DNA of 64,000 nt, taken from Robinsoniella peoriensis (lineage in GTDB: Bacteria; Bacillota; Clostridia; Lachnospirales; Lachnospiraceae). Position 1 is the stretch's first letter. Every line of letters begins with the position of its first letter. Positions 27,288-36,313 of the stretch are shown here, piece after piece. The stretch lies in the NCBI RefSeq assembly GCF_000797495.1, contig NZ_JTGN01000007.1:62001-126000 (forward strand). The letters run 5' to 3'. The notes beneath the pieces were generated by a model. The model searched no databases, was not told where the DNA came from, and saw only the letters and a list, made by a program, of their open reading frames with translations. A program made the position numbers and the translations under genes.

Positions 27288-28289
27288 TTAATACAAGAGG
27301 AATTTTTCTATCACTTCTGCAATACCGTCATGGTTATTATCTCTTTGGGTTATGTAGTCACCGTATTTTTTAATATCATCAGCCGCATTTTTCATAACGA
27401 CGCCGATTGCAGCCGTTTCAAGCATAGAGATGTCATTAGGAGCGTCTCCGGCAGCAATGGTATTGCATTTTGGAATGCCCAGAATACCACATAATACTTC
27501 AATAGCATGTCCTTTTGACATGCCCGGGGCCACTAATTCCAGGTACTGGGGACAGGAAAAGATATGTTCTACCTTGCCGTCTGCCCATTCTGAAATGGAT
27601 TCCTGGAAGTGTACCAGTTTATCATGGTTTTCATAATCGATTACGATTACTTTCCCCGGCTCAGTGGTTAATTCCATCATAACATCAGGCACAATTCTGG
27701 AGGTAAGATTTGTCAGTGACTCGTATCTGTGCAGTGCGGGTGTATCATATTCTGAAAGAATATGAGTGTCTGAATAGGTCTGGCAATGCAGCCCCTGTGC
27801 ATGTGCAGCATCTAAAAGATAGCGGACAAAAGGCAGCGGAAGCGTTTCTTTAAAGACGGTTTTCTTATGGTATAAATCATAGATTTCTGCCCCGTTAAAA
27901 GCAATTGCATAACAACCGTTCTGTGTCAATCCCAGTTCTTTTGATAAAACAATTGCACTGGCAAGAGGTCTTCCGGTAGTAATCACGATCTTATGTCCCT
28001 GCTTTAAAGCTTTTTGGATTGCTTCATGATTGCCTGATGTAATTTCCTTATCATCATTTAACAAGGTGCCGTCCAGGTCTAGGAATAAGATTTTGATTTT
28101 CTTCTCTTTCTCCATAAAATCTTCCAGAGCTTCATCACTGTCACTGATCCAGATATCTTCCTCTGTGGCCGTCAGTCCCAGATATTCACGCAAAGTGCGT
28201 GTATCATCACTAAAATTCCATTTGCTGGTATAATCAAAAATTTCATCAAATTCAATTGAACCGTTCATATATAATTCACGAAATGTCAT
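27288..28289 (-). CDS. Cof-type HAD hydrolase with an N-terminal extension
   Basis: A 333-residue sugar-phosphatase-like HAD-IIB protein. The HAD core starts at about residue 65: ILFLDLDGTLLNDDKEI (motif I), VITTGRPLASA (motif II), C2B cap, ELVAPGMSKGHAIEVLC (motif III Lys) and AAGDAPNDISMLETAAIGVVM (motif IV). The first 63 residues (FRELYMNGSIEFDEIFDYTSKW) are an acidic helical module outside the HAD fold. The ATG at 28289 is chosen for GGAGG six bases upstream; the frame opens seven codons earlier. The substrate is unknown. It is transcribed toward the cloverleaf element. Confidence 0.88.
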   Translation of the reverse strand: MTFRELYMNGSIEFDEIFDYTSKWNFSDDTRTLREYLGLTATEEDIWISDSDEALEDFMEKEKKIKILFLDLDGTLLNDDKEITSGNHEAIQKALKQGHKIVITTGRPLASAIVLSKELGLTQNGCYAIAFNGAEIYDLYHKKTVFKETLPLPFVRYLLDAAHAQGLHCQTYSDTHILSEYDTPALHRYESLTNLTSRIVPDVMMELTTEPGKVIVIDYENHDKLVHFQESISEWADGKVEHIFSCPQYLELVAPGMSKGHAIEVLCGILGIPKCNTIAAGDAPNDISMLETAAIGVVMKNAADDIKKYGDYITQRDNNHDGIAEVIEKFLLY

Positions 28290-28548
28290 AATTCCTCCAT
28301 TTGGATGCATAAAAGCATCTTATTATTAGTTAGTATAAAAATATACTCTTCAAATATTATACCTAAAAGTGACAGGGAAGACAAGGGGGAATGTAGCAGC
28401 GGGATACAGACCGGCTTTAAGTACATTCCGGGTACACTTGGGTACACTTGGGATAACCTGGGCGGGTTGAATTCTTTCCAAATTGAGGGTATACTAAAAA
28501 GAGCAAAAGGATACTTCCAGAAGATATATCATAGAGAAACGGAAAGGA

Positions 28549-28588
28549 ATATTGTGGGTCTGCCCGCAATATGCAATAGGTATAAATA
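28549..28588 (+). promoter_or_regulatory. Hairpin leader before the PHP gene
   Basis: ATATTGTGGG-TCTG-CCCGCAATAT makes a 10-bp stem with one G-U pair, followed by ATGCAATAGGTATAAATA and the ATG. Compared with the pyrI leader, the stem bases have changed on both sides while the 3' tail is nearly identical. Confidence 0.6.
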
Positions 28589-29434
28589 ATGAAATATATA
28601 GATTTACATGTACATTCAAATTGCTCTGATGGTACTTTTACACCTGCTGAATTAGTAGATTATGCGATTAAGAAGAATCTGTCGGCATTTGCACTGACAG
28701 ACCATGATACCACGGCAGGGCTTGAGGAGGCATTTGCAGCCGCAAAGGGGAAAGAAATAGAAGTAATACCGGGAATTGAGTTTTCTACAGAATATCTGGG
28801 AAAAGACATTCATATTGTGGGGCTGGAATTTGATTACAAAAGTCCTGCTTTTTTAAGCCAGATTGGAAAATTTCAGGATTCCAGGGATTTGCGCAACCGG
28901 AAGATGATAGAGAAACTGCGGGACGGGGGAATTGATATTACCTGGGAGAAGATGGAGGAACGATATCAGGATGCAGTTTGGACAAGAGCTCATTTTGCAA
29001 GTTACCTTTTGGAACATGGATACGTAAAAGATATGCGGGATGCATTCAGGTATTATATCGGTGACAACTGTCCTTACTTTGTTCCCAGGGAAAAAGTGAC
29101 GCCTGTTCAGGCAGTTCATCTGATCCGCCAGACCGGAGGAATTCCGATTCTTGCTCATCCGCTGCTGTACCATTTAAAAGATGAAGAGATGGATAGACTT
29201 TTGGAGGATTTAAAGAAAGCCGGTTTAATCGGCATTGAAGCACTTTATTCCACCCATGTTGGATTTGAAGAAAGTACAGTCCGCCGGATGGCACGCCTGC
29301 ACGGACTTCATATCAGCGGAGGTTCTGATTTTCATGGTACACGTAAGCCTGGAATAGATCTCGGCTGCGGCAGGGGAAATCTTAAAATACCATATGAGAT
29401 ACTAAAACAAATGCGTGATGAGCTGCAGAAATAA
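28589..29434 (+). CDS. PHP-domain phosphoesterase (TrpH/RNase AM-like)
   Basis: Metal-dependent phosphoesterase of the PHP superfamily, related to the 3',5'-nucleoside bisphosphate phosphatase/5'-3' exoribonuclease. Motifs: IDLHVHSNCSDGTFTPAE (residues 4-21), LTDHDTTAG, PGIEFSTEY, ILAHPLLY and ISGGSDFHG, which supply the metal-binding His/Asp/Glu set. It has 281 residues, normal length. Instead of a strong Shine-Dalgarno the ATG follows a hairpin and AATAGGTATAAATA. It is monocistronic, and the copper operon follows behind its own promoter. Confidence 0.9.
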   Translation: MKYIDLHVHSNCSDGTFTPAELVDYAIKKNLSAFALTDHDTTAGLEEAFAAAKGKEIEVIPGIEFSTEYLGKDIHIVGLEFDYKSPAFLSQIGKFQDSRDLRNRKMIEKLRDGGIDITWEKMEERYQDAVWTRAHFASYLLEHGYVKDMRDAFRYYIGDNCPYFVPREKVTPVQAVHLIRQTGGIPILAHPLLYHLKDEEMDRLLEDLKKAGLIGIEALYSTHVGFEESTVRRMARLHGLHISGGSDFHGTRKPGIDLGCGRGNLKIPYEILKQMRDELQK

Positions 29435-29462
29435 AATAATTAAAATAAATAAAAAAAGGTAA

Positions 29463-29491
29463 TTGACAAATCCTATGATATAGACTATGAT
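29463..29491 (+). promoter_or_regulatory. Promoter of the copper operon
   Basis: TTGACA (29463-29468), 17-bp spacer, TATGAT (29486-29491). The start site would fall inside or at the edge of the adjoining operator palindrome. Confidence 0.8.
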
Positions 29492-29497
29492 GAATAC

Positions 29498-29514
29498 ATA
29501 CCCCACAGGGGTAT
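29498..29514. promoter_or_regulatory. CsoR-type copper operator
   Basis: ATACCCC-ACA-GGGGTAT is a perfect G/C-tract palindrome of the kind bound by CsoR repressors. It sits just downstream of the -10 box and directly before the copA ribosome binding site. Copper-triggered derepression by the CsoR encoded two genes downstream is the expected control. Confidence 0.82.
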
Positions 29515-29532
29515 ATGAAAGGAGGAATAGAT

Positions 29533-31773
29533 TTGAAGACAGAAGTCTATATCATAAAAGGGATGACATGTGCATCCTGCAGCAGTGCTGTTGAACGTGT
29601 AACCAGAAAAATGGATGGCGTAACGAGAAGTGATGTCAATCTTGCCACCAACAAGATGACCATAGAGTATGAAGAAGAAAAGGTCACACCCGAAGATATC
29701 ATGAACCGGGTAGAACGGGCGGGGTTTGCGGCAGAGCAGGAAGTTTTAAAAGATGAGAAAAAAGTGAAGGAAGAAAAAGAGGAGCGGGAGGAAGCATCCC
29801 ACAAGATCAAACGCAGACTGATCATCAGTATTGTACTTGCGGTTCCCCTGCTTTATATTTCTATGGGACATATGATTCCATTTCCCCTTCCGCTGCCGGG
29901 TTTTTTGGATATGCATAAACAACCTCTTAACTTTGCGCTGGCGCAGCTGATCCTTACTACTTTCATATTAATCTGTGGAAGAAAATTTTATATTATTGGT
30001 TTTAAAACATTGTTCAGAGGACATCCAAATATGGATTCACTGGTGGCAATTGGTACGGGAAGTGCGTATATTTACAGTCTGGTTATGACAGCGCTAATAC
30101 CTGAATCCCACATGTATGTTGAACGGTTGTACTACGAGTCAGCAGCAGTTGTAGTAACTCTTGTTATGCTTGGTAAATACCTGGAGAGCCGCAGTAAAGG
30201 TAAAACATCAGAGGCGATTCAAAAATTAATGGAACTGGCTCCAGATGTTGCAGTCGTACTGCGAGACGGCACGGAAGCGGAAGTTCCCACAACGGAAGTA
30301 AAAAAAGGTGATATCTTATTAATACGTCCGGGCAGCAGAGTTCCTCTGGATGGATTAGTCGTTAGTGGAAACAGCAGTGTGGACGAATCCATGCTGACAG
30401 GAGAAAGTATACCGGTAGAAAAGACCGCCGGAAGTGAAGTGATAGGCGGCAGTATCAATTATAACGGTTCCATGCAGGTTGAAGTAACCCATACAGGCAG
30501 TGATACTACATTGGCGAAGATCATCAAGCTGATGGAGGATGCACAGGGAAAGAAAGCACCTATATCGAAGCTGGCGGATACCGTGGCGGGGTATTTTGTA
30601 CCGGCAGTTATTGTCATAGCAGTTGCGGCGGCAATTATCTGGGCATTGGCGGGGCATGACCTGGCATTTGTTTTAACAATTTTTGTATCCGTATTAGTAA
30701 TTGCATGCCCATGTGCACTGGGACTGGCAACACCCACAGCCATTATGGTTGGTACGGGACTTGGAGCAAAATATGGAATACTGATAAAAAGTGGTGAAGC
30801 GTTGGAAATCACCCATAAAATAGATGCCGTTGTTCTGGATAAAACCGGAACCGTTACAGAAGGAAAACCCAGAGTGGTTGAAATCGTCAGTCCGGAGATG
30901 GAAGCAGAGGAATTACTTCGGATAACGGCATCCTGTGAGCGTGATTCCGAACATCCTCTTGGCAGAGCAATTGTAGAGGATGCGAAAAATAAAGGAATTC
31001 GATTAACAGAGCCGGAAGCGTTTGAAAGCATTACCGGAAAAGGAATTAAAGCAGAATTTGCAGGCAATGAAGTATATATCGGAAATGAACGGATGATATC
31101 GGATCTTGGTATTGACCTTGGAAGTATGAAGCAGTCATCGGATTCTATCGCAGATAAAGGCCAGACGCCTATGTTTGTGGTAATCGGCGGAGAATTGAAG
31201 GGCATTGTAAGTGTTGCCGATACGATGAAACCAACCAGTACCAAAGCCATTGATGACATGAAGAAGCTGGGGATTACGGTAACGATGCTTACCGGAGATA
31301 ATAAACGGACTGCCCAGTATATTGGAAGACAGGCACACGTAGATCACGTAATTGCAGAAGTGCTTCCGGGTGATAAAGCAGCAGTAGTAGCTGATCTTCA
31401 GAAGCAGGGAAAAAAAGTTATGATGGTTGGAGACGGTATCAATGATGCACCTGCACTAGTGCAGGCTGACGTAGGTACCGCAATTGGAAGCGGAAGTGAT
31501 ATCGCCATGGAATCCAGTGATGTGGTATTAATGAGATCTGATCTCCAGGATGTATACCGGGCAATTAAGCTAAGTAAAGCTACGATCCGGAATATTAAAG
31601 AAAATCTGTTCTGGGCATTTATCTTTAACACCATAGGAATTCCGGTTGCAGCCGGTGTGCTGTATGCATTTGGAGGCCCGCTGCTGAATCCCATTTTTGC
31701 AGGGCTTGCAATGTCCTTCAGCTCAGTATTCGTAGTAAGCAACGCGCTGCGCCTGAAACGGCTTAAGTTATAA
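29533..31773 (+). CDS. copA: Copper-translocating P-type ATPase
   Basis: Cu(I)-exporting P1B-type ATPase, 746 residues. One N-terminal heavy-metal-associated domain with GMTCASC (Cys at about 13 and 16), eight-helix membrane plan with the CPC motif IACPCALG (about 391), phosphorylation motif LDKTGTVTEG (Asp about 436), SEHPLG, TGDNKRTA and the hinge VGDGINDAPAL. A TTG start at 29533 is preferred: AAAGGAGGA lies 7 bp upstream, whereas the ATG at 29515 would overlap the ribosome binding site. First gene of copA-csoR-copZ. Confidence 0.95.
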   Translation: MKTEVYIIKGMTCASCSSAVERVTRKMDGVTRSDVNLATNKMTIEYEEEKVTPEDIMNRVERAGFAAEQEVLKDEKKVKEEKEEREEASHKIKRRLIISIVLAVPLLYISMGHMIPFPLPLPGFLDMHKQPLNFALAQLILTTFILICGRKFYIIGFKTLFRGHPNMDSLVAIGTGSAYIYSLVMTALIPESHMYVERLYYESAAVVVTLVMLGKYLESRSKGKTSEAIQKLMELAPDVAVVLRDGTEAEVPTTEVKKGDILLIRPGSRVPLDGLVVSGNSSVDESMLTGESIPVEKTAGSEVIGGSINYNGSMQVEVTHTGSDTTLAKIIKLMEDAQGKKAPISKLADTVAGYFVPAVIVIAVAAAIIWALAGHDLAFVLTIFVSVLVIACPCALGLATPTAIMVGTGLGAKYGILIKSGEALEITHKIDAVVLDKTGTVTEGKPRVVEIVSPEMEAEELLRITASCERDSEHPLGRAIVEDAKNKGIRLTEPEAFESITGKGIKAEFAGNEVYIGNERMISDLGIDLGSMKQSSDSIADKGQTPMFVVIGGELKGIVSVADTMKPTSTKAIDDMKKLGITVTMLTGDNKRTAQYIGRQAHVDHVIAEVLPGDKAAVVADLQKQGKKVMMVGDGINDAPALVQADVGTAIGSGSDIAMESSDVVLMRSDLQDVYRAIKLSKATIRNIKENLFWAFIFNTIGIPVAAGVLYAFGGPLLNPIFAGLAMSFSSVFVVSNALRLKRLKL

Positions 31774-31802
31774 AAACAGATTAATGAAAAAGAGGTGGAC
31801 AG

Positions 31803-32105
31803 ATGAGCGAAGAAATATGTAATTGTGAAAAACATAAACACAGGGAAGACAAGGAATACAAGGATCTGGTTCACCGGCTGAACCGCATTGAAGGACAGAT
31901 ACGGGGGATAAAGAACATGGTAGAAGAAGAACGTTATTGTGTGGATATTTTGACACAGGTTTCAGCCATTCAGTCAGCATTAAACAGTTTCAATAAAAGT
32001 CTTCTGGCAAATCATATTAAATCCTGTGTAGTAGAAGATATACGGGGTGGAAATGATGAAGTCGTAGATGAATTGTGTAAAACGATTCAAAAATTGATGA
32101 AATAG
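31803..32105 (+). CDS. csoR: CsoR-family copper-sensing repressor
   Basis: A 100-residue all-helical metal-sensing repressor (CsoR/RcnR family). RLNRIEGQIRGIKNMVEEERYCVDILTQVSAIQSAL is diagnostic, and the Cu(I) ligand set Cys-His-Cys is visible (ERYC, LANHIKSC). The N-terminus has extra Cys/His (EEICNCEKHKH). GAGGTGG precedes the ATG. Its position inside the operon that carries the matching operator implies autoregulation. Confidence 0.93.
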   Translation: MSEEICNCEKHKHREDKEYKDLVHRLNRIEGQIRGIKNMVEEERYCVDILTQVSAIQSALNSFNKSLLANHIKSCVVEDIRGGNDEVVDELCKTIQKLMK

Positions 32106-32160
32106 AAATTCATCTATGAATTTATATAAGAAAAATTATAAGAAAAAGGAGTGTACGATT

Positions 32161-32340
32161 ATGACAGTATTAAAAGTAGAGGAAATGCATTGCGAAAAAT
32201 GTGTAGAAAGAATCAGTAAAGCTTTTGACAAGGCAGGGCTTACCTATGAGGTAAATCTGGCAGATAAAACAGTTTCTATTGATGGATGTGATAAGTGTAT
32301 TGCTACTGCAAAAGAAATTCTGGATGATCTCGGGTTCTAA
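32161..32340 (+). CDS. copZ: Copper chaperone (heavy-metal-associated domain)
   Basis: A 59-residue single-domain HMA protein: VEEMHCEKCVERISKAF carries the CxxC copper site, and a second, unusual CDKC pair lies at residues 45-48 in place of the usual hydrophobic strand. The ATG at 32161 follows AAAAGGAG; the frame extends upstream to 32116 without a better start. It probably delivers Cu(I) to CopA. Last gene of the operon. Confidence 0.88.
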   Translation: MTVLKVEEMHCEKCVERISKAFDKAGLTYEVNLADKTVSIDGCDKCIATAKEILDDLGF

Positions 32341-32405
32341 ATCGTGTTTGAAAATGCATTCCCGCCATATTGCATGGACGGGGAGGCGTAGAGCAGAACC
32401 GTGTT
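32341..32405 (+). repeat. Fragment related to the intergenic repeats
   Basis: TCGTGTTTGAAAATGCATTC matches the MITE left end, and GGAGGCGTAGAGCAGA nearby matches a segment in arms 1 and 3 of the 26.3-kb element. It appears to be a composite or decayed copy after copZ. Confidence 0.4.
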
Positions 32406-32534
32406 ATACAGAAGAACCGGCAGCCTGACAGTATTTGAAGAAGAGGGGATTCTTTTCATAATGAATCACTTCTTTTTTGAACGTTTAAATATTTTTATTG
32501 TAAAATATTAAATAATATAGATGAGGTGACGAGT

Positions 32535-33191
32535 ATGAATCACAAAGCGAAAAAAGAAGATAAGATCAAAATTATCCATTGCTCAGAATTTGATGATTTT
32601 AACTACGGGGATATTTTGATTGTAAACGATACCTGGTACGGAGGTGTCTGGGCAAAAGACAGCGCGGGTGTATCGGTTGCTGTAAATGAAGATGCATATG
32701 AGATTTTTGAAGCAGCAAAATGCAATAAAAAAGATGTTATAGAAAACCAGATAGAAGTGGTGATGGATGAGTTTACCATCAGGCATGGAAATGAATGGAT
32801 GCAGGCGGACAGAATTAAAAATCTGCTGAGTCAGACTTACTGGGCGAATACGAGAGATTTGGCTACGATAAATAAGTCGATTGAAAACTCTTTGTGCTAT
32901 GGTGCATTTCGCAATGACACCGGAGAACAGATTGCTTTTGCCCGTGTGATAACAGATTATGCCACTACGTACTATCTTTGTGATGTAGTAGTAGACCAAC
33001 GTTACCGTGGCGCTGGCATAGGGAAAGCCTTACTTACAGCAATCGAAGGGAATGTGGAAATCTCATCTCTGAGAGGAATCCTGGCGACACAGGATGCCCA
33101 TGAATTTTATAAGAAATATGGTTTTCAGGATGAAGGCACTACTTTTATGGGAAAACCCAGAAAGGAGAATAATGATGCTGGAGTACATTGA
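32535..33191 (+). CDS. GNAT-family N-acetyltransferase
   Basis: A 218-residue protein with a C-terminal GNAT fold: CDVVVDQRYRGAGIGKALLTAIE (acetyl-CoA loop, about 149-171) and ATQDAHEFYKKYGFQDEG. The first 75 residues form a separate small module (FDDFNYGDILIVNDTWYGGVWAKD) that I do not recognise. The ATG at 32535 follows GAGGTGA. The acceptor is unknown. It overlaps the next gene by 17 bp. Confidence 0.85.
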   Translation: MNHKAKKEDKIKIIHCSEFDDFNYGDILIVNDTWYGGVWAKDSAGVSVAVNEDAYEIFEAAKCNKKDVIENQIEVVMDEFTIRHGNEWMQADRIKNLLSQTYWANTRDLATINKSIENSLCYGAFRNDTGEQIAFARVITDYATTYYLCDVVVDQRYRGAGIGKALLTAIEGNVEISSLRGILATQDAHEFYKKYGFQDEGTTFMGKPRKENNDAGVH

Positions 33192-34002
33192 TGGTATGCA
33201 AATTCACTATGAAGTAATCGGTGAGGGAAAACCTGTTATTATGCTGCATGGTTGTGCATGTGATTACAGACTAATGCTGGGATGTATGGAACCGGTGTTT
33301 AACATGTGTGAAGGATATCAGCGTATCTATATAGATTTGCCCGGGATGGGAGAGACGAAGGCGCCGCTTTCAGTAGGGAGTTCCGATAAAATTATGGAAC
33401 TCTTAATTACCTTTATAAAAAGAGTGACAAAGGGTTCATTTCTTATAGCAGGGGAATCCTACGGAGGATATCTGGCGAGGGGGATATTGACCAGGTTATC
33501 TCAGGATATAGATGGATTTCTAATGATATGTCCCGTAATTGTCCCCGGTCATAATCTGCGAAATGTGCCAGGTAAAGAAGTTTTACAGTACGATGAAGAA
33601 TTTCTAAGAGGACTTTCTGCGGATGAAAGGGAATCCTATTGTGGATATGCAGTCGTTGCAAATCAAGACATATTTCTGCGTTACCAGGAGGAGATTTTGC
33701 CCGGATTGAAAATGGCTGATTCGAGTTTTATAGAAAAACTTCAAAATGACTATGCATTTTCTTTTGACGTGGATAGGAAAAGCCGTGAATTAAGATTTGA
33801 GAAACCTGTGCTTTTACTTGCCGGGCGTCAGGATAACTGCGTAGGTTATCAGGATTTATGGAGCATTATAGAAGATTACCCAAGAGGAACATTTGCAGTA
33901 CTGGATATGGCAGGGCACAATTTACAGATTGAACAATCAGAGATATTTAATAGTCTGGTGAAAGAGTGGATTCAGAGGACCGAAAAAAATAGTATCCAGT
34001 AA
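33175..34002 (+). CDS. Alpha/beta hydrolase
   Basis: A 275-residue alpha/beta-hydrolase fold protein: oxyanion region VIMLHGCACDYR (about 17-28), nucleophile elbow GESYGGYLA (Ser about 95), and acid/base region LLLAGRQDNCVGY with catalytic His in MAGHNLQIEQ. The ATG at 33175 is chosen because AAAGGAG is 7 nt upstream; the frame extends further into the GNAT gene. Overlap with the GNAT gene suggests a two-gene operon. The substrate cannot be deduced. Confidence 0.87.
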   Translation: MLEYIDGMQIHYEVIGEGKPVIMLHGCACDYRLMLGCMEPVFNMCEGYQRIYIDLPGMGETKAPLSVGSSDKIMELLITFIKRVTKGSFLIAGESYGGYLARGILTRLSQDIDGFLMICPVIVPGHNLRNVPGKEVLQYDEEFLRGLSADERESYCGYAVVANQDIFLRYQEEILPGLKMADSSFIEKLQNDYAFSFDVDRKSRELRFEKPVLLLAGRQDNCVGYQDLWSIIEDYPRGTFAVLDMAGHNLQIEQSEIFNSLVKEWIQRTEKNSIQ

Positions 34003-34024
34003 CATGATTTTCGGACAAAAGATG

Positions 34025-34085
34025 AGCCAAAAAGAATGCTTTTATCTCTTTTTATATGAGATAAAGGTTCTTTTTGGCTTTATTT
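34025..34085. terminator. Terminator between the hydrolase and tspO
   Basis: AGCCAAAAAGAA (34025-34036) pairs with TTCTTTTTGGCT (34068-34079), with a further TTATCTC/GAGATAA stem inside and TTTATTT after. The genes converge, so it may act on both strands. Confidence 0.7.
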
Positions 34086-34091
34086 AATTTG

Positions 34092-34559
34092 TTATTTATT
34101 CAATAAATAGATAGAGAAATTCAAGTATGCTGCAAATATACACCAAAGTAGATAAGGGATTTGCAAATAAGCAGCCAGGGGGTTGATCTTGTAAAATTTA
34201 ATGATCATGATAATAATAGTGACGATTAAAATGAGCAGCCAAATAAAAGCAAATAAGTAAAAATGCAGGTTAAAAAAGATCAGACTCCAAAAAAAGTTAA
34301 GTACAAGCTGCAAAGCATACCAAGTCAATGCATTTTTCGTATTTTCGTTTCCGGAAGTAATAATAAGATAGCAGGATATTCCCATCAAAATATAAAGAAT
34401 AGTCCATACAATCGGAAATACCACGCCAGGTGGGCTGAGAGGAGATTTGCTCAGCATAGCATAGGTGTCTGCGGAGCTGCGGGTCATCAGGGCAGAAATC
34501 TGACCGACTGCCAGTGGAATTAAAATACTTATGATTAATTTATCAAATTTAATCTTCAT
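34092..34559 (-). CDS. tspO: TspO/MBR family protein
   Basis: A 155-residue five-helix membrane protein of the translocator/peripheral benzodiazepine-receptor family, which binds tetrapyrroles. Family features: PLSPPGVVFPIVWTILYILMG (about 42-62), ALQLVLNFFWSLIFF (about 83-97), and hydrophobic helices to the C-terminus. The ATG at 34559 follows AGGATC; the open frame upstream runs through a tRNA gene and is not coding. Transcribed downstream of tRNA-Pro and tRNA-Gly. Confidence 0.9.
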   Translation of the reverse strand: MKIKFDKLIISILIPLAVGQISALMTRSSADTYAMLSKSPLSPPGVVFPIVWTILYILMGISCYLIITSGNENTKNALTWYALQLVLNFFWSLIFFNLHFYLFAFIWLLILIVTIIIMIIKFYKINPLAAYLQIPYLLWCIFAAYLNFSIYLLNK

Positions 34560-34682
34560 GTTGTGATCCTGTTTTTGTTTATATATATGAAATAGGAGCA
34601 GGAAATATGATAAAATCAGGGGATAAGGGAAAGAGAAAAAGAAAAAATTGTTGGCTAGAATAAGATTTTTAGGCAAAAAATA

Positions 34683-34753
34683 AGCGGGTGATGGGAATCG
34701 AACCCACGTATCCAGCTTGGAAGGCTGGTGTTCTACCATTGAACTACACCCGC
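34683..34753 (-). tRNA. tRNA-Gly (anticodon UCC)
   Basis: Complete cloverleaf on the minus strand: acceptor GCGGGTG/CACCCGC, D-arm GTTC..GAAC, anticodon loop CTTCCAA with TCC, T-arm GTGGG-TTCGATT-CCCAT, discriminator U. CCA is not encoded. It is 7 bp downstream of tRNA-Pro. Confidence 0.96.
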
Positions 34754-34760
34754 ATAAAAG

Positions 34761-34835
34761 TCGGGGTGACAGGATTCGAACCTGCGACCTCCTGGTCCCA
34801 AACCAGGCGCTCTAGCCAAGCTGAGCCACACCCCG
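34761..34835 (-). tRNA. tRNA-Pro (anticodon UGG)
   Basis: Complete cloverleaf on the minus strand: acceptor CGGGGTG/CACCCCG, D-arm GCTC..GAGC, anticodon loop TTTGGGA with TGG, T-arm GCAGG-TTCGAAT-CCTGT, discriminator A. CCA is not encoded. Confidence 0.96.
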
Positions 34836-34869
34836 TAATAATATTTTCGCAAACCAGCGAACGAATAAT

Positions 34870-34898
34870 ATAATAGCATATATAGAATATAAATGCAA
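34870..34898 (-). promoter_or_regulatory. Promoter of the tRNA-Pro/tRNA-Gly unit
   Basis: On the minus strand TTGCAT (34898-34893), 17-bp spacer, TATTAT (34875-34870), about 35 bp upstream of tRNA-Pro. Confidence 0.7.
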
Positions 34899-35079
34899 GT
34901 AATTTCTTATATTTTTTTAAAACTTGTCAAATTACTGAAATTATTCAGATTTGATAAGAAGTTGTTCAGTTCCGTGGAATGTTAAACAGGAAGTTTTGAT
35001 ATGTACATTTGTCTATATTGAGAGTAAAATATAGTCAATTAAAAGGATAGTACAAGCAAAAGAGCAGAGAGGAAACAGA

Positions 35080-35601
35080 ATGAAAGTTAATGAATATGTA
35101 AATATAATTTCAGAACAGATGAAACGTGCATTGTGGGAAGTAAAAAATGTAGTAGACTGCATACCGGAAGAATTATGGAAAAAAGAATATTGTGAAATGC
35201 CTCTGTGGAAACATGTATATCATATGATGCATTCTTTGGATCTATGGTTCATCAATCCCAGAGACAGTCACTTTCAGGAACCAACTATTCACGTTAAAGA
35301 TTTAAATAACCTGAATGTGGTTTCAAAAAAAGAGTTAATCTATAATGAAATAAAATCATATTTTTCTCAAATAGAGGAAAAGATAAACCAGTATTTGTTG
35401 GATTTAAAGGATGAGGAGCTTCTACAACGTCCTGAAGTCTGTGAATATAACAGATTCACATTGATAATGGCACAAATCCGGCACTTACATACACATATGG
35501 GAATGATTATGGGATTTATTGCAGCGGATACAAATTTATGGCCCCGGGTGCTTGGGCTAGAAGGGAAAATGCCGGAAGACGGGTACAACAAATTTTTCTA
35601 A
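35080..35601 (+). CDS. DinB-like protein
   Basis: A 173-residue helical-bundle protein of the DinB/YfiT-like superfamily (metal-binding His triad; several members are thiol-dependent transferases or damage-induced proteins of unknown activity). His residues fit the triad: HVYHMMHSLDLW (about 45-56) and QIRHLHTHMGMIMGF (about 131-145). GAGAGGAAA precedes the ATG. The last residues MPEDGYNKFF are typical of the family. No partner gene is obvious. Confidence 0.78.
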   Translation: MKVNEYVNIISEQMKRALWEVKNVVDCIPEELWKKEYCEMPLWKHVYHMMHSLDLWFINPRDSHFQEPTIHVKDLNNLNVVSKKELIYNEIKSYFSQIEEKINQYLLDLKDEELLQRPEVCEYNRFTLIMAQIRHLHTHMGMIMGFIAADTNLWPRVLGLEGKMPEDGYNKFF

Positions 35602-35745
35602 AAGTAAAAGCTAGGAATTATATCTTTGCCGCTCTGATTATCTTGAAACCGGAACACCAGTTGAAAATGGGGTGTTGCAATTTTTTTATTGACCAATCTA
35701 ATAAATTAGAATATAATAAATATATAGACGAAAGGGGATCGAAAA

Positions 35746-36291
35746 ATGGATACAGCAAAATTAATTCTCAATCCTGCAAGGCTTCGCATAATGCAGTATA
35801 TTCGCTTGCATGGTAGTGTCCGAACATCTGATATAGTTGAATACCTGAAGGATATACCCCGGGCAACGGTATATCATCACGTAAAGATTTTGGAAGATAA
35901 TAAAATCATTGAAGTTGTGCAGGAAAATAGAGTGAGGGGGACACTTGAGAAGGTTTATTCCATGTGTGAAAATGATACCCCAATGGAAAAAGAGACATCT
36001 GTTGCCCTCTCTACAGCATTTCATATGGGGTTGATGCAGGAAATGAATGAGTATTTAAGCAGCAATGACCCGGATTGTAAGAGAGATCAGGTATGGTTTA
36101 CAACGGGGCTGCTTTTTATAACAGATGATGAATACAGGAATCTTGTGCAGGATATTGGGAATTTGTTGAAGCCGTACATAGAAAGAAACCCAGATTCAGG
36201 CCGGCCGCTCCGAAAACTTTCCATTATTTCTGCACCGCCACTAAAAGAGGAAGATAAGAAAAATCTTAAAAAGGATAGCCCGGATGTTTAA
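35746..36291 (+). CDS. ArsR-like winged-helix transcriptional regulator
   Basis: A 181-residue regulator with an N-terminal winged helix: LILNPARLRIMQYIRLHGSVRTSDIVEYL, RATVYHHVKILEDNKIIEVV and the wing GTLEKVY (about residues 5-70). The C-terminal domain of about 100 residues (MGLMQEMNEYLSS, WFTTGLLFITDDEYRNLVQDI) probably senses a ligand or dimerises. AAAGGGG precedes the ATG. It is 22 bp from the next hydrolase gene, which it probably regulates. Confidence 0.85.
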   Translation: MDTAKLILNPARLRIMQYIRLHGSVRTSDIVEYLKDIPRATVYHHVKILEDNKIIEVVQENRVRGTLEKVYSMCENDTPMEKETSVALSTAFHMGLMQEMNEYLSSNDPDCKRDQVWFTTGLLFITDDEYRNLVQDIGNLLKPYIERNPDSGRPLRKLSIISAPPLKEEDKKNLKKDSPDV

Positions 36292-36313
36292 ATAAAACGA
36301 GGAGAAATAAAAT

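Noticed and set aside
28305..28589. 94-codon frame upstream of the PHP gene
   Set aside because: No ribosome binding site; it contains a short GGGTACACTT duplication and ends in the hairpin leader.
29515..29532. ATG at 29515 as copA start
   Set aside because: The codons MKGGID are the AAAGGAGGA ribosome binding site itself; TTG at 29533 is correctly spaced.
34560..34739. N-terminal extension of tspO
   Set aside because: It runs through the tRNA-Gly gene. MKIKFDKL at 34559 is the family start with its own ribosome binding site.
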